This document shows positions 46,141 through 57,531 of a stretch of DNA of 64,000 nt, one piece after another (position 1 is the first letter of the stretch; each line of letters begins with the position of its first letter). Made by a program: the position numbers and the translations under genes. The stretch is taken from the NCBI GenBank assembly GCA_947501635.1, contig CANMWT010000003.1:62001-126000 (forward strand), written 5' to 3'. The DNA is from an uncultured Roseobacter sp. (GTDB lineage Bacteria > Pseudomonadota > Alphaproteobacteria > Rhodobacterales > Rhodobacteraceae). The notes below the pieces were generated by a model, which was not told where the DNA came from, did no database searches, and was given only the letters and a program-made list of their open reading frames with translations.

Positions 46141-46620
46141 ATGGCCGACAAGCTGACCCATTTCGACGCAAAGGGCGACGCACATATGGTCGATGTGGGT
46201 GACAAAGCTGTCACGGACCGCATCGCAACCGCAAGATGTAACATTAAGATGCTGCCTGAAACATTTGATATCATTGCAGAAGGCCGCGCGAAAAAAGGCG
46301 ATGTTCTCGGCGTTGCGCGTTTGGCGGGTATCATGGCTGCAAAGCGCACGGCCGATCTGATACCACTGTGTCATCCGCTGCCGATCACCAAGGTCGCCGT
46401 GGAGCTTACCCCCAACGCAGCGCTGCCCGGTATCGATGTCGAAGCAACGGTCAAGACCACTGGCCAGACCGGCGTGGAGATGGAAGCCCTGACAGCAGCG
46501 AACATCGCTGCACTTACTGTCTACGATATGTGCAAGGCGGTTGATAAGGGCATGGTGGTCAGTGACCTGCGCGTTGTTCTCAAGGACGGCGGCAAGTCAG
46601 GCCGGTTCGAAGCCAAATGA
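46141..46620 (+). CDS. moaC: Cyclic pyranopterin monophosphate synthase
   Basis: Molybdenum-cofactor enzyme acting after MoaA, 159 residues. The N-terminal [14 protein letters not shown], the central [31 protein letters not shown] and the C-terminal [12 protein letters not shown] are all characteristic. One base separates it from the trpC stop, and moeA overlaps its stop in ATGA. No moaA lies in the window. Confidence 0.97.
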   Translation: MADKLTHFDAKGDAHMVDVGDKAVTDRIATARCNIKMLPETFDIIAEGRAKKGDVLGVARLAGIMAAKRTADLIPLCHPLPITKVAVELTPNAALPGIDVEATVKTTGQTGVEMEALTAANIAALTVYDMCKAVDKGMVVSDLRVVLKDGGKSGRFEAK

Positions 46621-47789
46621 TTACCGTTGAAGAGGCTCTGACGCATCTTTTCGACCTGATTGCACCGCTTGAGGCCGAAGAAGTACCGCTACGCGAGGCA
46701 GCGGGCCGGGTGCTTGCACGGGATGTGACGGCAGAGCGGACACAGCCCCCCTTTTCAGCCTCGGCCATGGACGGCTACGCGTTGCACAAGAACGAAGTCG
46801 AACCAGACGCCATGTTCAAGGTCATCGGTGAGGCTGCTGCGGGACACGCCTTTGCCGGACAGGTTGGCCCGGGTCAATGCGTTCGTATTTTCACCGGCGC
46901 CCCCGTGCCTCAAGGTGCTGATTTCGTTGTTATCCAGGAAGATGTAACGCGCCGCGGCGATCTTATTACACTGGGGCGGTCTTTGGGCGAGAAATCGCAC
47001 ATCCGGCCAGCAGGCGGGGATTTCAAAGCCGGTGACAAGATGGCGGCACCGAAAGTACTGGGGGCAGCCGACATCGCCTTGCTGGCTTCGATGAATATTC
47101 CGCTGGTGCCTGTGGTGCGCCGCCCCACGGTTGCGATCATGGCGACCGGAGACGAGCTGGTCGCGCCCGGAGAGATACCGGGACCGGATCAGATCATCGC
47201 CTCCAACAGCTACGGGCTTGCGGCGCAACTTGAAAACATTGGCGCCTGCGCAAGGCTTTTGCCAATTGCCCGCGATACGGCCTCTTCGCTCAAAACGGCC
47301 TTTGAACTTGCGCTGGATGCGGACCTTATCATCACAATCGGTGGCGCATCAGTGGGAGACCATGACCTTGTCGCGGGCGTGGCTGCAGATCTGGGCATGG
47401 CACAATCCTTTTACAAAGTCGCTATGCGCCCCGGCAAACCGCTTATGGCCGGCACGCTGCGTGGTGTGCCGATGATCGGTCTACCCGGAAATCCCGTCTC
47501 GGCACTGGTTTGTGGCACGGTTTTCGTAGCTCCTGTCGTGCGCGCGATGCTCGGACTCGACCGGGTGGCCGCACCCCGAAACAGCGCGATACTCGCGGCG
47601 CCATTGGGCCAGAACGGGCCACGCGAACACTACATGCGCGCTACACTGCAAGCCGACGGCTTACGCGCGTTTGACCGTCAGGACAGTTCGCTTTTGTCGG
47701 TACTTGCGGGTGCAAACGCACTTTTGGTCCGACCGCCACACGACCCGCCACAACCCATGGGCGCACAGGTCGACTACATCCCTTTGTGA
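46617..47789 (+). CDS. moeA: Molybdopterin molybdenumtransferase
   Basis: Inserts molybdate into adenylated molybdopterin, 390 residues, normal length. Domain features are [52 protein letters not shown] and [10 protein letters not shown] followed by [15 protein letters not shown] overlap with moaC. A 90-base gap with an SOS box separates it from lexA, suggesting lexA has its own promoter. Confidence 0.97.
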   Translation: MITVEEALTHLFDLIAPLEAEEVPLREAAGRVLARDVTAERTQPPFSASAMDGYALHKNEVEPDAMFKVIGEAAAGHAFAGQVGPGQCVRIFTGAPVPQGADFVVIQEDVTRRGDLITLGRSLGEKSHIRPAGGDFKAGDKMAAPKVLGAADIALLASMNIPLVPVVRRPTVAIMATGDELVAPGEIPGPDQIIASNSYGLAAQLENIGACARLLPIARDTASSLKTAFELALDADLIITIGGASVGDHDLVAGVAADLGMAQSFYKVAMRPGKPLMAGTLRGVPMIGLPGNPVSALVCGTVFVAPVVRAMLGLDRVAAPRNSAILAAPLGQNGPREHYMRATLQADGLRAFDRQDSSLLSVLAGANALLVRPPHDPPQPMGAQVDYIPL

Positions 47790-47832
47790 CCGGATTGGGC
47801 CGCCAGGTAAAGGAAACGTTGACACAAAACAG

Positions 47833-47847
47833 GAACATGAGTAGAAC
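47833..47847. promoter_or_regulatory. LexA (SOS) box of the alphaproteobacterial type
   Basis: GAAC (47833-47836), seven bases ATGAGTA, GAAC (47844-47847). This is an exact match to the direct-repeat LexA site of alphaproteobacteria. It lies 33 bases before the lexA ATG, indicating autoregulation. Confidence 0.85.
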
Positions 47848-47879
47848 AAAAGCAAATCAAGCGTCGGAGGACCAAAAAG

Positions 47880-48581
47880 ATGCTCACCAAGAAGCAGTTG
47901 GATTTGCTGGATTTCATCCATAAACGCGTACAGCGTGACGGTGTTCCGCCAAGTTTTGATGAAATGAAGGAAGCTCTCGACCTGAGGTCGAAATCCGGCA
48001 TCCACAGGTTGATCACCGCATTGGAAGAACGTGGATTTATCCGACGCCTCGCCCACCGCGCGCGCGCCATCGAGATCGTAAAGCTTCCCGAAAGCCTTGG
48101 CGGCGAACCGCAGGTCGGTTTCACGCCGCGCGTTATCCAAGGTGACAGGCCAGATAGGCCACAACCTGCTGGCGCGCAACCTGTGACCCATGCCGCCGCC
48201 ACCGAAGTGCCCTTAATGGGACGTATCGCGGCGGGGGTGCCAATCGAAGCCATCAGCCAGCGCGACGCCAGCGTGACGGTGCCCGGTCAGATGCTTTCTG
48301 GCGCGGGCGAACACTATGCGCTTGAGGTCAGGGGCGACTCTATGATCGACGCAGGGATCAACGATGGTGATGTGGTGGTCATTCGCGAAACGTCGGTCGC
48401 CGACACAGGCGACATTGTCGTGGCTTTGGTCGAGGATCACGAAGCAACGCTCAAACGCTTTGTACGGCAAGGGCGTTCCATCGCTTTGGAAGCGGCCAAC
48501 CCGGCGTATGAAACGCGTATCTTTTCGGAAGATCAGGTCAAAGTGCAGGGCAAGCTTGTAGGACTTATCCGCACTTACTGA
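47880..48581 (+). CDS. lexA: LexA repressor
   Basis: SOS repressor of 233 residues. The N-terminal winged helix starts [21 protein letters not shown] with recognition region [22 protein letters not shown] linker leads to the S24 peptidase domain: the Ala-Gly self-cleavage bond lies in [10 protein letters not shown], the Ser is in [13 protein letters not shown] and the catalytic Lys in EATLKR. An exact SOS box precedes the start. It is convergent with comEC (stops overlap by 7 bases). Confidence 0.97.
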   Translation: MLTKKQLDLLDFIHKRVQRDGVPPSFDEMKEALDLRSKSGIHRLITALEERGFIRRLAHRARAIEIVKLPESLGGEPQVGFTPRVIQGDRPDRPQPAGAQPVTHAAATEVPLMGRIAAGVPIEAISQRDASVTVPGQMLSGAGEHYALEVRGDSMIDAGINDGDVVVIRETSVADTGDIVVALVEDHEATLKRFVRQGRSIALEAANPAYETRIFSEDQVKVQGKLVGLIRTY

Positions 48582-50638
48582 CCTGCCGTTTTTGTATCCG
48601 GCCAGCGGCTCCAAAGCCGCGTGCCGGTGACGTCGCGCACCGTTCTCATCTTCAGGCCGTCCGGCTCTGAATAAAACGCAACGGCACCCGTCTCGCGCAG
48701 GCGCGGCGGGTCGAATATTTCGCAAGCATGCGTATTTGATCTGTGCGCGGTGATTTTGGCGGAGGCGACGATAATCTGCCCCTCGTTACAGTCTTCAAAA
48801 GACGCGATCGCCCGTTTGCCCGACAGGTGTCTTACGTACAAGTTCTGGAGCGGCGCACCACGATCACCCCTGTGCCACCGTGCGGCGGCCTGCACCTGAT
48901 CGCTGGGGTCGCCATCGTTTTCCAGCCAGTTCTTTGCGATAAATCCTGCCCCTTTCGGCTTGCTCAGTGCGCGCCCCTCTTGTGTCATCACCCCTACCAG
49001 TGCCCCGTTTTCGGCGATCAGCGCTGCGGGCCGTTGCACCACGCCCCAAAGCGCAAAGGCCGCCAGCACCGGCACCGCACCCAAGACCCGCAAGCGCCCC
49101 TGCCACAAAACAATCCACAAAAAACCCAGCGCCAGCGTGGGCAGCACCACACCACCTGGCCCCGGTACAAAGGACCGCGCCCCATCCAGACCGGCCACGA
49201 AGGCGCCTACCTCCAGTATCCAGCGCAGACCGATGCCCATGATCCATAGCCCGATCCAGTCAAGCCCCACTGGCAAGAGGCAGAAGGCCAGCACGGCCGC
49301 GGGCACCACGACAGCGCCCATAACCGGGACAGACAGCAGATTGGCCAGCAAACCATAGTGCGAGATTGCGTTGAAATGGGCCGCCCCGATGGGCGCAGTC
49401 GCCAACCCCGATATACCAGACGCCAGAAGCACGCCCAAAACCGGCTGCAACCACTTTGGTCCGATCGTAATGCGCGCGTCACGCATATAGCCGAAGACGG
49501 CGACCAGAGCCGTTGTAGCGGCAAAGGACATCTGGAACCCGGGGCCCAGCAGCGCTTCGGGGCGCAACAACAGCACGATGGTTGCAGCGATCGCAACGGC
49601 GCGCAAACTGATGGCGCGCCTGTTGACCATCACTGCACAGAGGGCAACCGCCACCATTATAAATGCACGTTCTGTCGCTACATTACCGCCCGAAAGCGCA
49701 AGGTATCCGCTGGCCGCGATCAAGGCCCCGCCGGCAGCCATCTTGCGCGCGGGGATCCGCAGTACCAGCGGCGGCACCAAGGCAAAACCTGCCCGAAGCA
49801 GGCCAAAGACAAAGCCTGTCAGCAAGCCCATGTGCAACCCGGAAATGGCCAGAAGATGCGCAAGGTTGCTGGCGCGCAAGTCATCCAGCGCCTGCTGGCT
49901 TATGGCAGAGCGCGCACCGGTGGTCACCGCAACGGCGAAACCGCCTGTGTCACCGGGCAGCACATCAAGAACCCGGTCTGCTGCGGCCATGCGCAGTTGA
50001 AAAACGGCCATTCCGGCATCCCCGTCGCTGGCAGGTGCTATGGCAAGGACAGGCACGCGGGAGTACCCAACTGCACCCAATTCGGCGAACCACGCATGTC
50101 GCTGAAAATCGAACCCGCCCGGCTCCACCGGGCCGCCGGGCGGCGAGAGATGGCCTGTCGTCATGATCCGCATACCCGGTTCAGGCGTCACGCTCTGGCT
50201 TTGGTCACCGTGTAAGGAGATGCGCACACGGGTCGGAGTTCTTTCGGGCAGCGTGTCTTCCAGAACGACGGCGTCCAAGGTGATACGCAAAGCATCGGAC
50301 GCGCTGCGGTCAAGATTGACAACGCGGCCTTCGATCGGTCCGTAGTAGCGCCACCCCAGCACGGGCCCCGCCACATCATGCGCGCGGTGCGCGGCAAGAA
50401 GAGTGCCGCCGAAGACAAGAGCCGCCCCGATAGCAAGAGGCCCGAAGGCATCGCCCAGCACACGCGAAACGACCAGCAAAGCCACCGCCGCACTGGCAAG
50501 GCCAAGGTAAACCGCGAGCTCCGGTTCGAACTTTAAAGAAAAGTAGGCACCGATCCCGCAGGCCAGACAAATCGGCACCCATTCAAAGAGGTGTCCCCGC
50601 TGGAAGAGCAATTGCAACCTGATGCGCGCCAAAAGCAC
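48575..50638 (-). CDS. comEC: ComEC/Rec2-type DNA-uptake membrane protein
   Basis: Inner-membrane channel for transforming DNA, about 687 residues by the GTG at 50638. An N-terminal DUF4131-type region with membrane segments and an OB-like part ([13 protein letters not shown]) leads into the competence domain: [51 protein letters not shown]. The C-terminal metallo-beta-lactamase-like domain of full-length ComEC is not seen. Start choice: GGGGCAAGG lies upstream and earlier codons overlap gltX. Divergent from gltX. Confidence 0.87.
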   Translation of the reverse strand: MLLARIRLQLLFQRGHLFEWVPICLACGIGAYFSLKFEPELAVYLGLASAAVALLVVSRVLGDAFGPLAIGAALVFGGTLLAAHRAHDVAGPVLGWRYYGPIEGRVVNLDRSASDALRITLDAVVLEDTLPERTPTRVRISLHGDQSQSVTPEPGMRIMTTGHLSPPGGPVEPGGFDFQRHAWFAELGAVGYSRVPVLAIAPASDGDAGMAVFQLRMAAADRVLDVLPGDTGGFAVAVTTGARSAISQQALDDLRASNLAHLLAISGLHMGLLTGFVFGLLRAGFALVPPLVLRIPARKMAAGGALIAASGYLALSGGNVATERAFIMVAVALCAVMVNRRAISLRAVAIAATIVLLLRPEALLGPGFQMSFAATTALVAVFGYMRDARITIGPKWLQPVLGVLLASGISGLATAPIGAAHFNAISHYGLLANLLSVPVMGAVVVPAAVLAFCLLPVGLDWIGLWIMGIGLRWILEVGAFVAGLDGARSFVPGPGGVVLPTLALGFLWIVLWQGRLRVLGAVPVLAAFALWGVVQRPAALIAENGALVGVMTQEGRALSKPKGAGFIAKNWLENDGDPSDQVQAAARWHRGDRGAPLQNLYVRHLSGKRAIASFEDCNEGQIIVASAKITAHRSNTHACEIFDPPRLRETGAVAFYSEPDGLKMRTVRDVTGTRLWSRWPDTKTAGQ

Positions 50639-50719
50639 CGCCTTGCCCCCGTTCCCCGCACTGGATAGACACGCATCAAGACTTACGCCTCCCTTGGTTA
50701 CTGAAAGGTTAACTCCCGC

Positions 50720-52120
50720 ATGTCCGCGCCCGTTGTCACCCGTTTCGCCCCCTCGCCCACCGGCTTTCTGCATATCGGCGGCGCCCGCACCGCCCTTTTC
50801 AACTGGCTTTATGCCCGTGGTCGGGACGGCAAGTTCCTGCTGCGGATCGAAGACACGGACCGTGCCCGCTCCACCCCTGAAGCGACGCAGGCGATCTTGC
50901 AAGGGATGTCTTGGCTTGGTCTGGATCACGACGGCGAAGTCGTCAGCCAGTTTGACAATGCTGCGCGTCACGCAGAAGTGGCCCTCGAACTGCTCGCTGC
51001 CGGAAAAGCCTACAAGTGTTTTTCCACGCAGGAGGAAATCACAGCCTTTCGAGACGCTGCGCGGGCCGAAGGGCGCAGCACGCTGTTTCGCTCGCCCTGG
51101 CGCGATGCGGACCCGCAGACGCACCCTGACACACCCTATGTCGTGCGCATCAAAGCCCCGCAAAGCGGCGAGACGGTCATCCACGATATGGTTCAAGGCG
51201 ATGTTGTGATCCGAAACGATCAGTTGGATGATATGGTGCTGCTGCGGTCGGACGGCACTCCGGTTTACATGCTGGCCGTGGTGGTCGATGACCATGATAT
51301 GGGGGTCACACATGTTATTCGAGGCGACGACCATCTGAATAACGCCGCGCGGCAGATGATGATCTACGAAGCGATGGGCTGGGATGTGCCGGTCTGGGCG
51401 CACATACCTCTGATCCACGGACCTGACGGAAAAAAGCTGAGCAAGCGCCACGGCGCTTTGGGCACGCAGGAGTATCAGGCGATGGGCTATCCGGCCGCCG
51501 GTATGCGCAACTATCTTGCGCGCCTCGGGTGGAGCCACGGAGACGACGAGTTTTTCACCGACGCACAAGCGCTTGAATGGTTTGACCTCGACGGGATCGG
51601 CAAAAGCCCTGCGCGTTTTGACTTCAAGAAACTGGAGAACCTGTCAGGGCAGCATATCGCACGCGCCGATGACGCTGCACTGCAGAAAGAGATCATCGCC
51701 TTTTTGGAGGTGTCAGGTGGTAAGTCACTGACCGCGTCACAATTACACATGCTGGAAAAAGCAATGTACTGTGTGAAAGAACGTGCGAAAACGTTCCCGG
51801 AACTCCTTGAAAAGGCAGAATTTGTTCTTGCTTCCCGTCCAATCGAGCCAGATGACAACGCCGCGAAGGCACTGGACGCGGTATCCCGTGGTATACTGAA
51901 AGAATTGACGCCGCACCTGCAAGATGTTAGCTGGACGCGAGACGATCTGGAGGCGGCCTTGAACGCATTTGCTGCGCAAAAGGACACCAAGTTCGGCAAG
52001 CTCGCCGGGCCACTTCGCGCCGCTCTGGCGGGGCGGGCGGTCACCCCCTCTGTGTTCGATATGATGCTGGTCTTGGGACAAGATGAAACCATGGCCCGCT
52101 TGACAGAAGCTGCTGACTGA
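50720..52120 (+). CDS. gltX: Glutamyl-tRNA synthetase
   Basis: Class I synthetase of 466 residues. The HIGH signature is [20 protein letters not shown] (residues 8-27) and the KMSKS equivalent is [23 protein letters not shown] and [15 protein letters not shown] are also conserved. A helical anticodon-binding domain forms the last third. Alphaproteobacteria often have two GltX copies; which tRNA this one charges cannot be decided here. Divergent from comEC, and 104 bases before gltA. Confidence 0.96.
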   Translation: MSAPVVTRFAPSPTGFLHIGGARTALFNWLYARGRDGKFLLRIEDTDRARSTPEATQAILQGMSWLGLDHDGEVVSQFDNAARHAEVALELLAAGKAYKCFSTQEEITAFRDAARAEGRSTLFRSPWRDADPQTHPDTPYVVRIKAPQSGETVIHDMVQGDVVIRNDQLDDMVLLRSDGTPVYMLAVVVDDHDMGVTHVIRGDDHLNNAARQMMIYEAMGWDVPVWAHIPLIHGPDGKKLSKRHGALGTQEYQAMGYPAAGMRNYLARLGWSHGDDEFFTDAQALEWFDLDGIGKSPARFDFKKLENLSGQHIARADDAALQKEIIAFLEVSGGKSLTASQLHMLEKAMYCVKERAKTFPELLEKAEFVLASRPIEPDDNAAKALDAVSRGILKELTPHLQDVSWTRDDLEAALNAFAAQKDTKFGKLAGPLRAALAGRAVTPSVFDMMLVLGQDETMARLTEAAD

Positions 52121-52224
52121 CGGGAACTTCCATCAGCTTACGCAGTGAAAACGGGCTTGGCCGGGTCGCGTGCCAAGTTCGGGCGGCGCTGCGCTGCCCG
52201 CAATGATGAATGGAAGGACCACCT

Positions 52225-53520
52225 ATGGCCGAAAGCACAAAATCCGCAAAGCTGACCATCGATGGCAAAGATTTCGACCTGCCGATCTATAGCCCGACGG
52301 CGGGCCCGGATGTCATGGACATCCGCAAGCTCTATGCACAGGCCGGTGTGTTCACCTATGACCCCGGCTTTACGTCAACCGCGAGCTGTGACAGCACAAT
52401 AACTTTTATCGACGGTGGCAAGGGCGAGCTGTTGCATCGCGGCTATCCAATCGACCAACTGGCCGAGAAATCGCACTATCTCGAAGTGTGCTACCTGCTG
52501 CTCTACGGAGAGCTGCCCTCTCCCGCACAGCTTGAAGACTTTGAAAGCCGCGTGACCAACCATACGATGCTGCACGAGCAGATGATGAACTTCTTCCGCG
52601 GGTTCCGCCGTGATGCGCATCCGATGGCTGTTATGGTCGGTGTCGTGGGGGCCATGTCCGCGTTCTATCATGACAGCACCGACATCCACGATCCATGGCA
52701 GCGCGAAGTCGCTTCAATCCGCCTGATTGCGAAGATGCCAACGATTGCGGCGATGGCCTATAAATATACAATCGGCCAGCCATTCATCTACCCGCGCAAC
52801 GATCTCGACTATGCATCGAACTTCATGCGCATGTGTTTTGCCGTACCTGCGGCAGACTATGAGGTGAACCCGATCCTGAGCCGCGCCATGGACCGTATCT
52901 TTACGCTGCACGCGGATCATGAACAGAACGCTTCCACCTCAACGGTGCGGTTGGCGTCCTCTTCGGGGGCCAATCCTTTCGCATGTATCGCAGCAGGCAT
53001 CGCCTGCCTCTGGGGCCCTGCCCACGGAGGTGCAAATCAGGCCTGCCTTGAGATGCTCAAGGAAATCGGCACGCCAGACCGCATCCCCGAGTATATCGCA
53101 CGCGCCAAAGACAAGGATGATCCGTTCCGCCTGATGGGCTTTGGTCACCGCGTCTACAAGAACTTTGACCCGCGCGCGACGGTGATGAAAAAATCTGCGG
53201 ACGAAGTGCTTGATCTTCTGGGCGTCGAGAACAACCCGATCCTTGCCACAGCAAAGGAACTGGAAGCCGCCGCTCTGGCCGATCCGTATTTTGCCGACAA
53301 GAAGCTTTTCCCGAACGTTGACTTCTATTCCGGTATCATTCTCGAAGCCATGGGCTTCCCGACATCCATGTTCACGCCGATCTTTGCCGTGGCGCGAACC
53401 GTGGGTTGGATTTCGCAGTGGAAAGAGCAACTGAGTGATCCTCAACACAAGATCGGGCGGCCACGCCAATTGTATCTGGGCGATACGCTCCGCGACTATC
53501 AGGACATCGAAAACCGCTGA
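52225..53520 (+). CDS. gltA: Citrate synthase
   Basis: First TCA-cycle enzyme, 431 residues of the long hexameric type. Active-site residues are in [16 protein letters not shown] (His), [14 protein letters not shown] (His) and [16 protein letters not shown] (Asp). The N-terminal region [21 protein letters not shown] marks the type II branch. The ATG at 52225 has GGAAGGACC upstream. A terminator follows at 53547. Confidence 0.98.
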   Translation: MAESTKSAKLTIDGKDFDLPIYSPTAGPDVMDIRKLYAQAGVFTYDPGFTSTASCDSTITFIDGGKGELLHRGYPIDQLAEKSHYLEVCYLLLYGELPSPAQLEDFESRVTNHTMLHEQMMNFFRGFRRDAHPMAVMVGVVGAMSAFYHDSTDIHDPWQREVASIRLIAKMPTIAAMAYKYTIGQPFIYPRNDLDYASNFMRMCFAVPAADYEVNPILSRAMDRIFTLHADHEQNASTSTVRLASSSGANPFACIAAGIACLWGPAHGGANQACLEMLKEIGTPDRIPEYIARAKDKDDPFRLMGFGHRVYKNFDPRATVMKKSADEVLDLLGVENNPILATAKELEAAALADPYFADKKLFPNVDFYSGIILEAMGFPTSMFTPIFAVARTVGWISQWKEQLSDPQHKIGRPRQLYLGDTLRDYQDIENR

Positions 53521-53546
53521 TTGCGAGATTTTGGATTATCCAATGG

Positions 53547-53580
53547 GGGCCGGCAGAGAAATCTTCCGGCCCTTCTTCTT
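53547..53580 (+). terminator. gltA terminator
   Basis: GGGCCGG (53547-53553) pairs with CCGGCCC (53566-53572) around 12 bases, followed by TTCTTCTT. Placed 26 bases after the gltA stop. Confidence 0.82.
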
Positions 53581-53835
53581 GGCATGGCGAATCGCTCTGG
53601 TGCCGTTTGTTTCGCACAAAGGCTCTACTGTTGCCCGTCCCGAAAAGGAAATATGGCAAAAATAAGACATTGTTTCGAGCCAGCCCCATAATACCCCCGA
53701 AAATTTGACCGCTCCGCTTGAACCCGCCTAGTGTGCAGTAACTAGAGCGTTGTTTTAGTTAAAGATATGCGTTGATGGCTTTCGTTCGCTGCCATTTAGA
53801 GCGGCAGCCCGACCTTACAGCAATTGAGGTAACTC

Positions 53836-53855
53836 CGCAGGTCTGGCGACCTGCG
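53836..53855. repeat. Perfect hairpin in a 305-base gap before the 100-aa unknown gene
   Basis: CGCAGGTC (53836-53843), loop TGGC, GACCTGCG (53848-53855). It lies 30 bases ahead of the next start. The rest of the gap 53581-53885 is comparatively A/T-rich and shows no recognisable gene. Confidence 0.55.
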
Positions 53856-53885
53856 TCCCAAGAAAAAGTGTGAGTGTTTACGATT

Positions 53886-54188
53886 ATGCCAAACCGAAAT
53901 CGCGAGATTACTGACGGACGGGCACACCAGATGCCGATGGGTCTGCGCGCCTCGGCCCGCCCTCAGGGCGCGCTGATTTCTGCGCGAAATGAAAACGAAG
54001 AACGCATTGCCGTTGTCTATGAACACGGCGATACGCCACCGGAAATTACGATCACGCAAACGGCGGGTAACATTCAGACCATTCTGGCCAATGGGATTGC
54101 TGTGGCGATTGTAGCCTGCGCTGCCGGGCCAAGCCTGTCAGTCAAAGACGTCGTGCTGGTGGAGCGTTTTGCAGGCGCCGCCGGCTAG
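53886..54188 (+). CDS. Small protein of unknown function
   Basis: A 100-residue frame with coding-like third-position GC. It begins MPNRNREITDGRAHQMPMG, has a charged middle (RNENEERIAVVYEHGD) and a hydrophobic stretch (TILANGIAVAIVACAAG, about residues 64-80) too short to be certain as a membrane helix. There is no family I recognise. The ribosome site is weak; a GTG at 53874 is an alternative start. It stands alone, converging with the hydratase gene 14 bases later. Confidence 0.55.
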   Translation: MPNRNREITDGRAHQMPMGLRASARPQGALISARNENEERIAVVYEHGDTPPEITITQTAGNIQTILANGIAVAIVACAAGPSLSVKDVVLVERFAGAAG

Positions 54189-54202
54189 GCGGCAGCTGTT
54201 GG

Positions 54203-54979
54203 TCAGCGCCCTTCGAACTTCGGCGCGCGTTTCTCGGTAAACGCCAGGACGCCCTCTTTGAAATCCCGTGATTTTCCCACGATGCCTTGCTGGCGCGCTT
54301 CATGGGCTATCTGTTCCTCGAAATCGTTGCCCCAGCTTTCGCGCAGCACCGATTTGATGACCGCGTAGGTTTCGGTTGGGCCATTCGCGAGATGCCGTGC
54401 ACGCGCGCGCCAATGCGCGTCAAAACTGTCGTCCTCTACGGCCTCCCAGATCATCCCCCACGCATCTGCTTGCCGCGCCGAAATCTTATCTGCAAATAGC
54501 GCCGCCCCCATGGTCTTGGCCATGCCCATGCTGCGCGGCAGGACGTAAGTACCGCCCGCGTCCGGGATCAGACCGATACGTGCAAACGCCTGCACGAAAT
54601 ATGCGCTCTCCGCCGCGATAACCACATCCGCGACCAGCGCAAGGTTTGCGCCTGCCCCCGCTGCTGCCCCATTCACCGCGGCAATGGTGGGCACCGGACA
54701 ATTTGTAATCGCGCGGATCATCGGCGCGTATTCGTCGCGCAGCGTGCGCTCCAGATCAAGGTTAGATGCCGACACCCGATCGCCCAGATCCTGACCCGAA
54801 CAGAAAGCTTTGCCGGTGCCGGTCAGGACAACGACCCGTGCGGCTTTGCCCGCCTCGGTCACCGCAAAAGTTAGTTCTGCACGCATCTGCGTGGTCAGCG
54901 CATTCATCTTCTCAGGTCGGTTAAGCGTTATCACAGCCACGCCGTCTTCGAGAGTATAGGTGAGCGTTTGATAGTCCAT
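54203..54979 (-). CDS. Enoyl-CoA hydratase/isomerase, PaaG-like
   Basis: Crotonase-family enzyme of 258 residues. VITLNRPEKMNALTTQM, AFCSGQDLGDR, NGAAAGAGANLALVADVVIAA and the isomerase-like ARIGLIPDAGGTYVLPRSMG are seen; the Asp in IPDAGG is the residue used by PaaG (ring-1,2-epoxyphenylacetyl-CoA isomerase). WGMIWEAVED is another PaaG trait. No other phenylacetate genes are nearby, so the substrate may differ. AGGA has better spacing to the second ATG (54979) than to the first (54982). Confidence 0.85.
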   Translation of the reverse strand: MDYQTLTYTLEDGVAVITLNRPEKMNALTTQMRAELTFAVTEAGKAARVVVLTGTGKAFCSGQDLGDRVSASNLDLERTLRDEYAPMIRAITNCPVPTIAAVNGAAAGAGANLALVADVVIAAESAYFVQAFARIGLIPDAGGTYVLPRSMGMAKTMGAALFADKISARQADAWGMIWEAVEDDSFDAHWRARARHLANGPTETYAVIKSVLRESWGNDFEEQIAHEARQQGIVGKSRDFKEGVLAFTEKRAPKFEGR

Positions 54980-55055
54980 CATTGATCCTTAAAGCCAAGC
55001 GCGTTGTTGGCCGGACCCTATCAGATATCGCAAGCGGCAAAAGCTGAACGAGGCG

Positions 55056-55508
55056 TCATTCTTTCAGAATTTCCTTGAGACGCGCCGCCTCTTGCGGGCT
55101 CAGCGCCTCTTCGTGGGGGGCTGCGGCGGTTTCACGGCCACGCAGGTACATCACGCCAATCAGACCCGCCAACAGCAGCATGATCGGCCCTGCCGCCCAC
55201 AACAGCCAGTTAGAGCCGCTGGGACGCGGTGACATCAGCACAAACTCGCCGTAGCGAGCAACGAAGAAGTCGAATACCTCGTCATCCGTCGCCCCATCTG
55301 CCACCAGTTCGCGCACCGTGCGGCGCGCGTCTTCGGCCCAGTTGGCATTGGACGAAGCAACCGATTCAGACTGGCAGACAACGCAGCGCAGCGCATGATC
55401 CAAGGAACGTGCACGCTCCTCCAAAGCCGGATCGGCGAGCATCTCCTTGGGATCAAGCGCCCAGGCCGGTGCCGCGAGCAGCAGCATGAGCAGAGCGGCG
55501 CGGATCAT
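55056..55508 (-). CDS. ccmH: Cytochrome c maturation protein CcmH
   Basis: Thioredoxin-like apocytochrome c reductant, 150 residues. It has a signal peptide (MIRAALLMLLLAAPAWA), the LRCVVCQSESVASSNA motif holding the redox CxxC, and one C-terminal membrane helix (LLWAAGPIMLLLAGLIGVMYL). It overlaps ccmF by 4 bases. The short form without a CcmI-like extension is present. Confidence 0.95.
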   Translation of the reverse strand: MIRAALLMLLLAAPAWALDPKEMLADPALEERARSLDHALRCVVCQSESVASSNANWAEDARRTVRELVADGATDDEVFDFFVARYGEFVLMSPRPSGSNWLLWAAGPIMLLLAGLIGVMYLRGRETAAAPHEEALSPQEAARLKEILKE

Positions 55509-57472
55509 TCGGCTGGTACCGGCGACGCGGCTGTCTTGCGCGCGCCGGCCGCCACACGGAACCGACGGTCAGACAGGCTCAGCAAGCCGCCCAACGCCAT
55601 CAAACCGCTGCCAATCCAGATCCAGTTGGTCAGTGGCTTGATGTAGGTGCGCACGGCCCAACCACCGCCGACCTGTTCGTCGCCGATCACGACATAGACG
55701 TCGCGCGCAAGGTCATAGTCAATCGCAGCTTCGGTCGTCGGCATCTGTGCGACCGGATAAATCCGTTTCTCGGGCTTGAGCTGGGCGATGACCTCCCCGT
55801 CCTGAGCCAGTGTGATGTAGCCTGTGGTCGACAGGAAATTCGGCCCTTCATAGCGGTTCACCTCATCGAGTGTGATTGTATAGGCGCCAACGTCATAGGG
55901 CTCTCCGAACTGAGCCACGCGGATGTCTTCCTGCTGCCAGGCCATCAGGCCACAGACCCCCATCATGGTGATACCCAGCCCGGAATGCGCGACCATCTTG
56001 CCCCAGTCCGCGCGCGGCAAGCGCAACAGACGACCCCAGCGTTCCGGCCCACGCCCCGCGCGCTGGACAAAATCGACGATCGTACCCATCACGATCCATG
56101 CGGCAAGAAACAGCCCAATGGGTCCCAACAAGCTACGCCCGGTCTGCATGGCATAGGCCAGCCCGCCCACTGCCAATGCCAGTACAAAGACATAACGCAG
56201 CGGCTTGACCGCCCGCGCGATGCGCGCCCGTTTCCATGGCATCGCTGACCCGATGGGCAGCAACAACCCCAGCACCAGCATGAAGGGCGAGAAGGCCATG
56301 TTAAAGAACGGGGGCCCAACGCTGAGTTTGCGGTCAAAGAACATCTCGGCCACAAGCGGCCACATGGTCCCCACAAACACGACAAAACAGCTCACCGCCA
56401 GCAACAGGTTATTTGCAACCAGCGCGCTTTCGCGGCTGACAAGGCTGAAGACACCGCGCGCCTCCATGGCACTGGCCCGGAAGGCAAACAGGATAAGTGC
56501 GCCGCCCATGAAAAAGCCCATGATCATCAGAATGAAAACACCGCGTTCCGGATCATTGGCGAAGGCATGCACAGACGTCAGCAACCCCGACCGCACGATG
56601 AATGTGCCAATCAACGAAAAGCCGAAGGCGAGGATGGCAAGCAATATGGTCCAGCTTTTCAGGCTTTCGCGCTTTTCAACCACAATGGCGGAATGCAGCA
56701 GCGCCGCCGCCAGAAGCCATGGCATGAAAGACGCGTTTTCCACAGGATCCCAGAACCAGAACCCTCCCCAGCCAAGCTCATAGTAGGCCCACCATGAGCC
56801 GAGCGCTATTCCAATGGTCAAAAATACCCAGGCCGCCAGCGTCCACGGGCGCACCCATCTCCCCCAGGCCGCATCCACACGCCCTTCGATCAGGGCCGCA
56901 ACCGCGAAGCTGAACGCCATGCTAAGGCCGACGTAGCCCAAATACAGAAACGGCGGATGGAATGCGAGGCCAGGGTCCTGCAACAGCGGGTTCAGATCCT
57001 GCCCGTCAAAGGGCGGCACGACAAGTCGGACAAAAGGGTTCGACGTAAACAGGATAAAGGCGAAAAAGGCCACGCCAATCGCTGCCTGTACAGCCAGGAC
57101 ACGTGCGCGGAGAGTTGGCGGCAGGTTGCCGCCAAACCAGGCCGCCGTCGCGCCGAAGAGTGCTACAATCAACACCCACAAAAGCATCGAACCCTCATGA
57201 TTACCCCATGTGCCGCTGATTTTATAAATCATTGGCTTGGCGGAATGACTGTTCAATGTGACCAGCTGCAGGCTGAAGTCTGAGACGATAAAGGCCCACA
57301 TCAACGCACCAAAAGCAAAGGCTGTCAGCAAGAACTGCGCTGTCGCTGCAGGTTCCGCAACGGCCATCCAGGCAGGCCAGCGTTTGTGCGCGCCAATCAG
57401 CGGCACAACCGTCTGTACGATGGCGACAATAAAGGCAAGAATGAGGGCGAAGTGACCGAGTTCTGTAATCAT
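55505..57472 (-). CDS. ccmF: Cytochrome c heme lyase subunit CcmF
   Basis: Multi-pass inner-membrane protein of 655 residues with about 14-15 helices that attaches heme to apocytochrome c. The WWD-type heme-handling region reads WAYYELGWGGFWFWDPVENASFMPWL. Other typical features are WGNHEGSMLLW, HPPFLYLGYVG and a long periplasmic C-terminal domain. The ATG at 57472 (MITELGHFAL) is the conserved start. It is separated from ccmE by the holin and endolysin genes; the gap to the holin stop is 59 bases. Confidence 0.97.
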   Translation of the reverse strand: MITELGHFALILAFIVAIVQTVVPLIGAHKRWPAWMAVAEPAATAQFLLTAFAFGALMWAFIVSDFSLQLVTLNSHSAKPMIYKISGTWGNHEGSMLLWVLIVALFGATAAWFGGNLPPTLRARVLAVQAAIGVAFFAFILFTSNPFVRLVVPPFDGQDLNPLLQDPGLAFHPPFLYLGYVGLSMAFSFAVAALIEGRVDAAWGRWVRPWTLAAWVFLTIGIALGSWWAYYELGWGGFWFWDPVENASFMPWLLAAALLHSAIVVEKRESLKSWTILLAILAFGFSLIGTFIVRSGLLTSVHAFANDPERGVFILMIMGFFMGGALILFAFRASAMEARGVFSLVSRESALVANNLLLAVSCFVVFVGTMWPLVAEMFFDRKLSVGPPFFNMAFSPFMLVLGLLLPIGSAMPWKRARIARAVKPLRYVFVLALAVGGLAYAMQTGRSLLGPIGLFLAAWIVMGTIVDFVQRAGRGPERWGRLLRLPRADWGKMVAHSGLGITMMGVCGLMAWQQEDIRVAQFGEPYDVGAYTITLDEVNRYEGPNFLSTTGYITLAQDGEVIAQLKPEKRIYPVAQMPTTEAAIDYDLARDVYVVIGDEQVGGGWAVRTYIKPLTNWIWIGSGLMALGGLLSLSDRRFRVAAGARKTAASPVPAE

Positions 57473-57531
57473 GAGGCTGAGTATAATCTGCCCCGCGACA
57501 TCATCCAACGACAAACGGTCGCATCAGGCGA

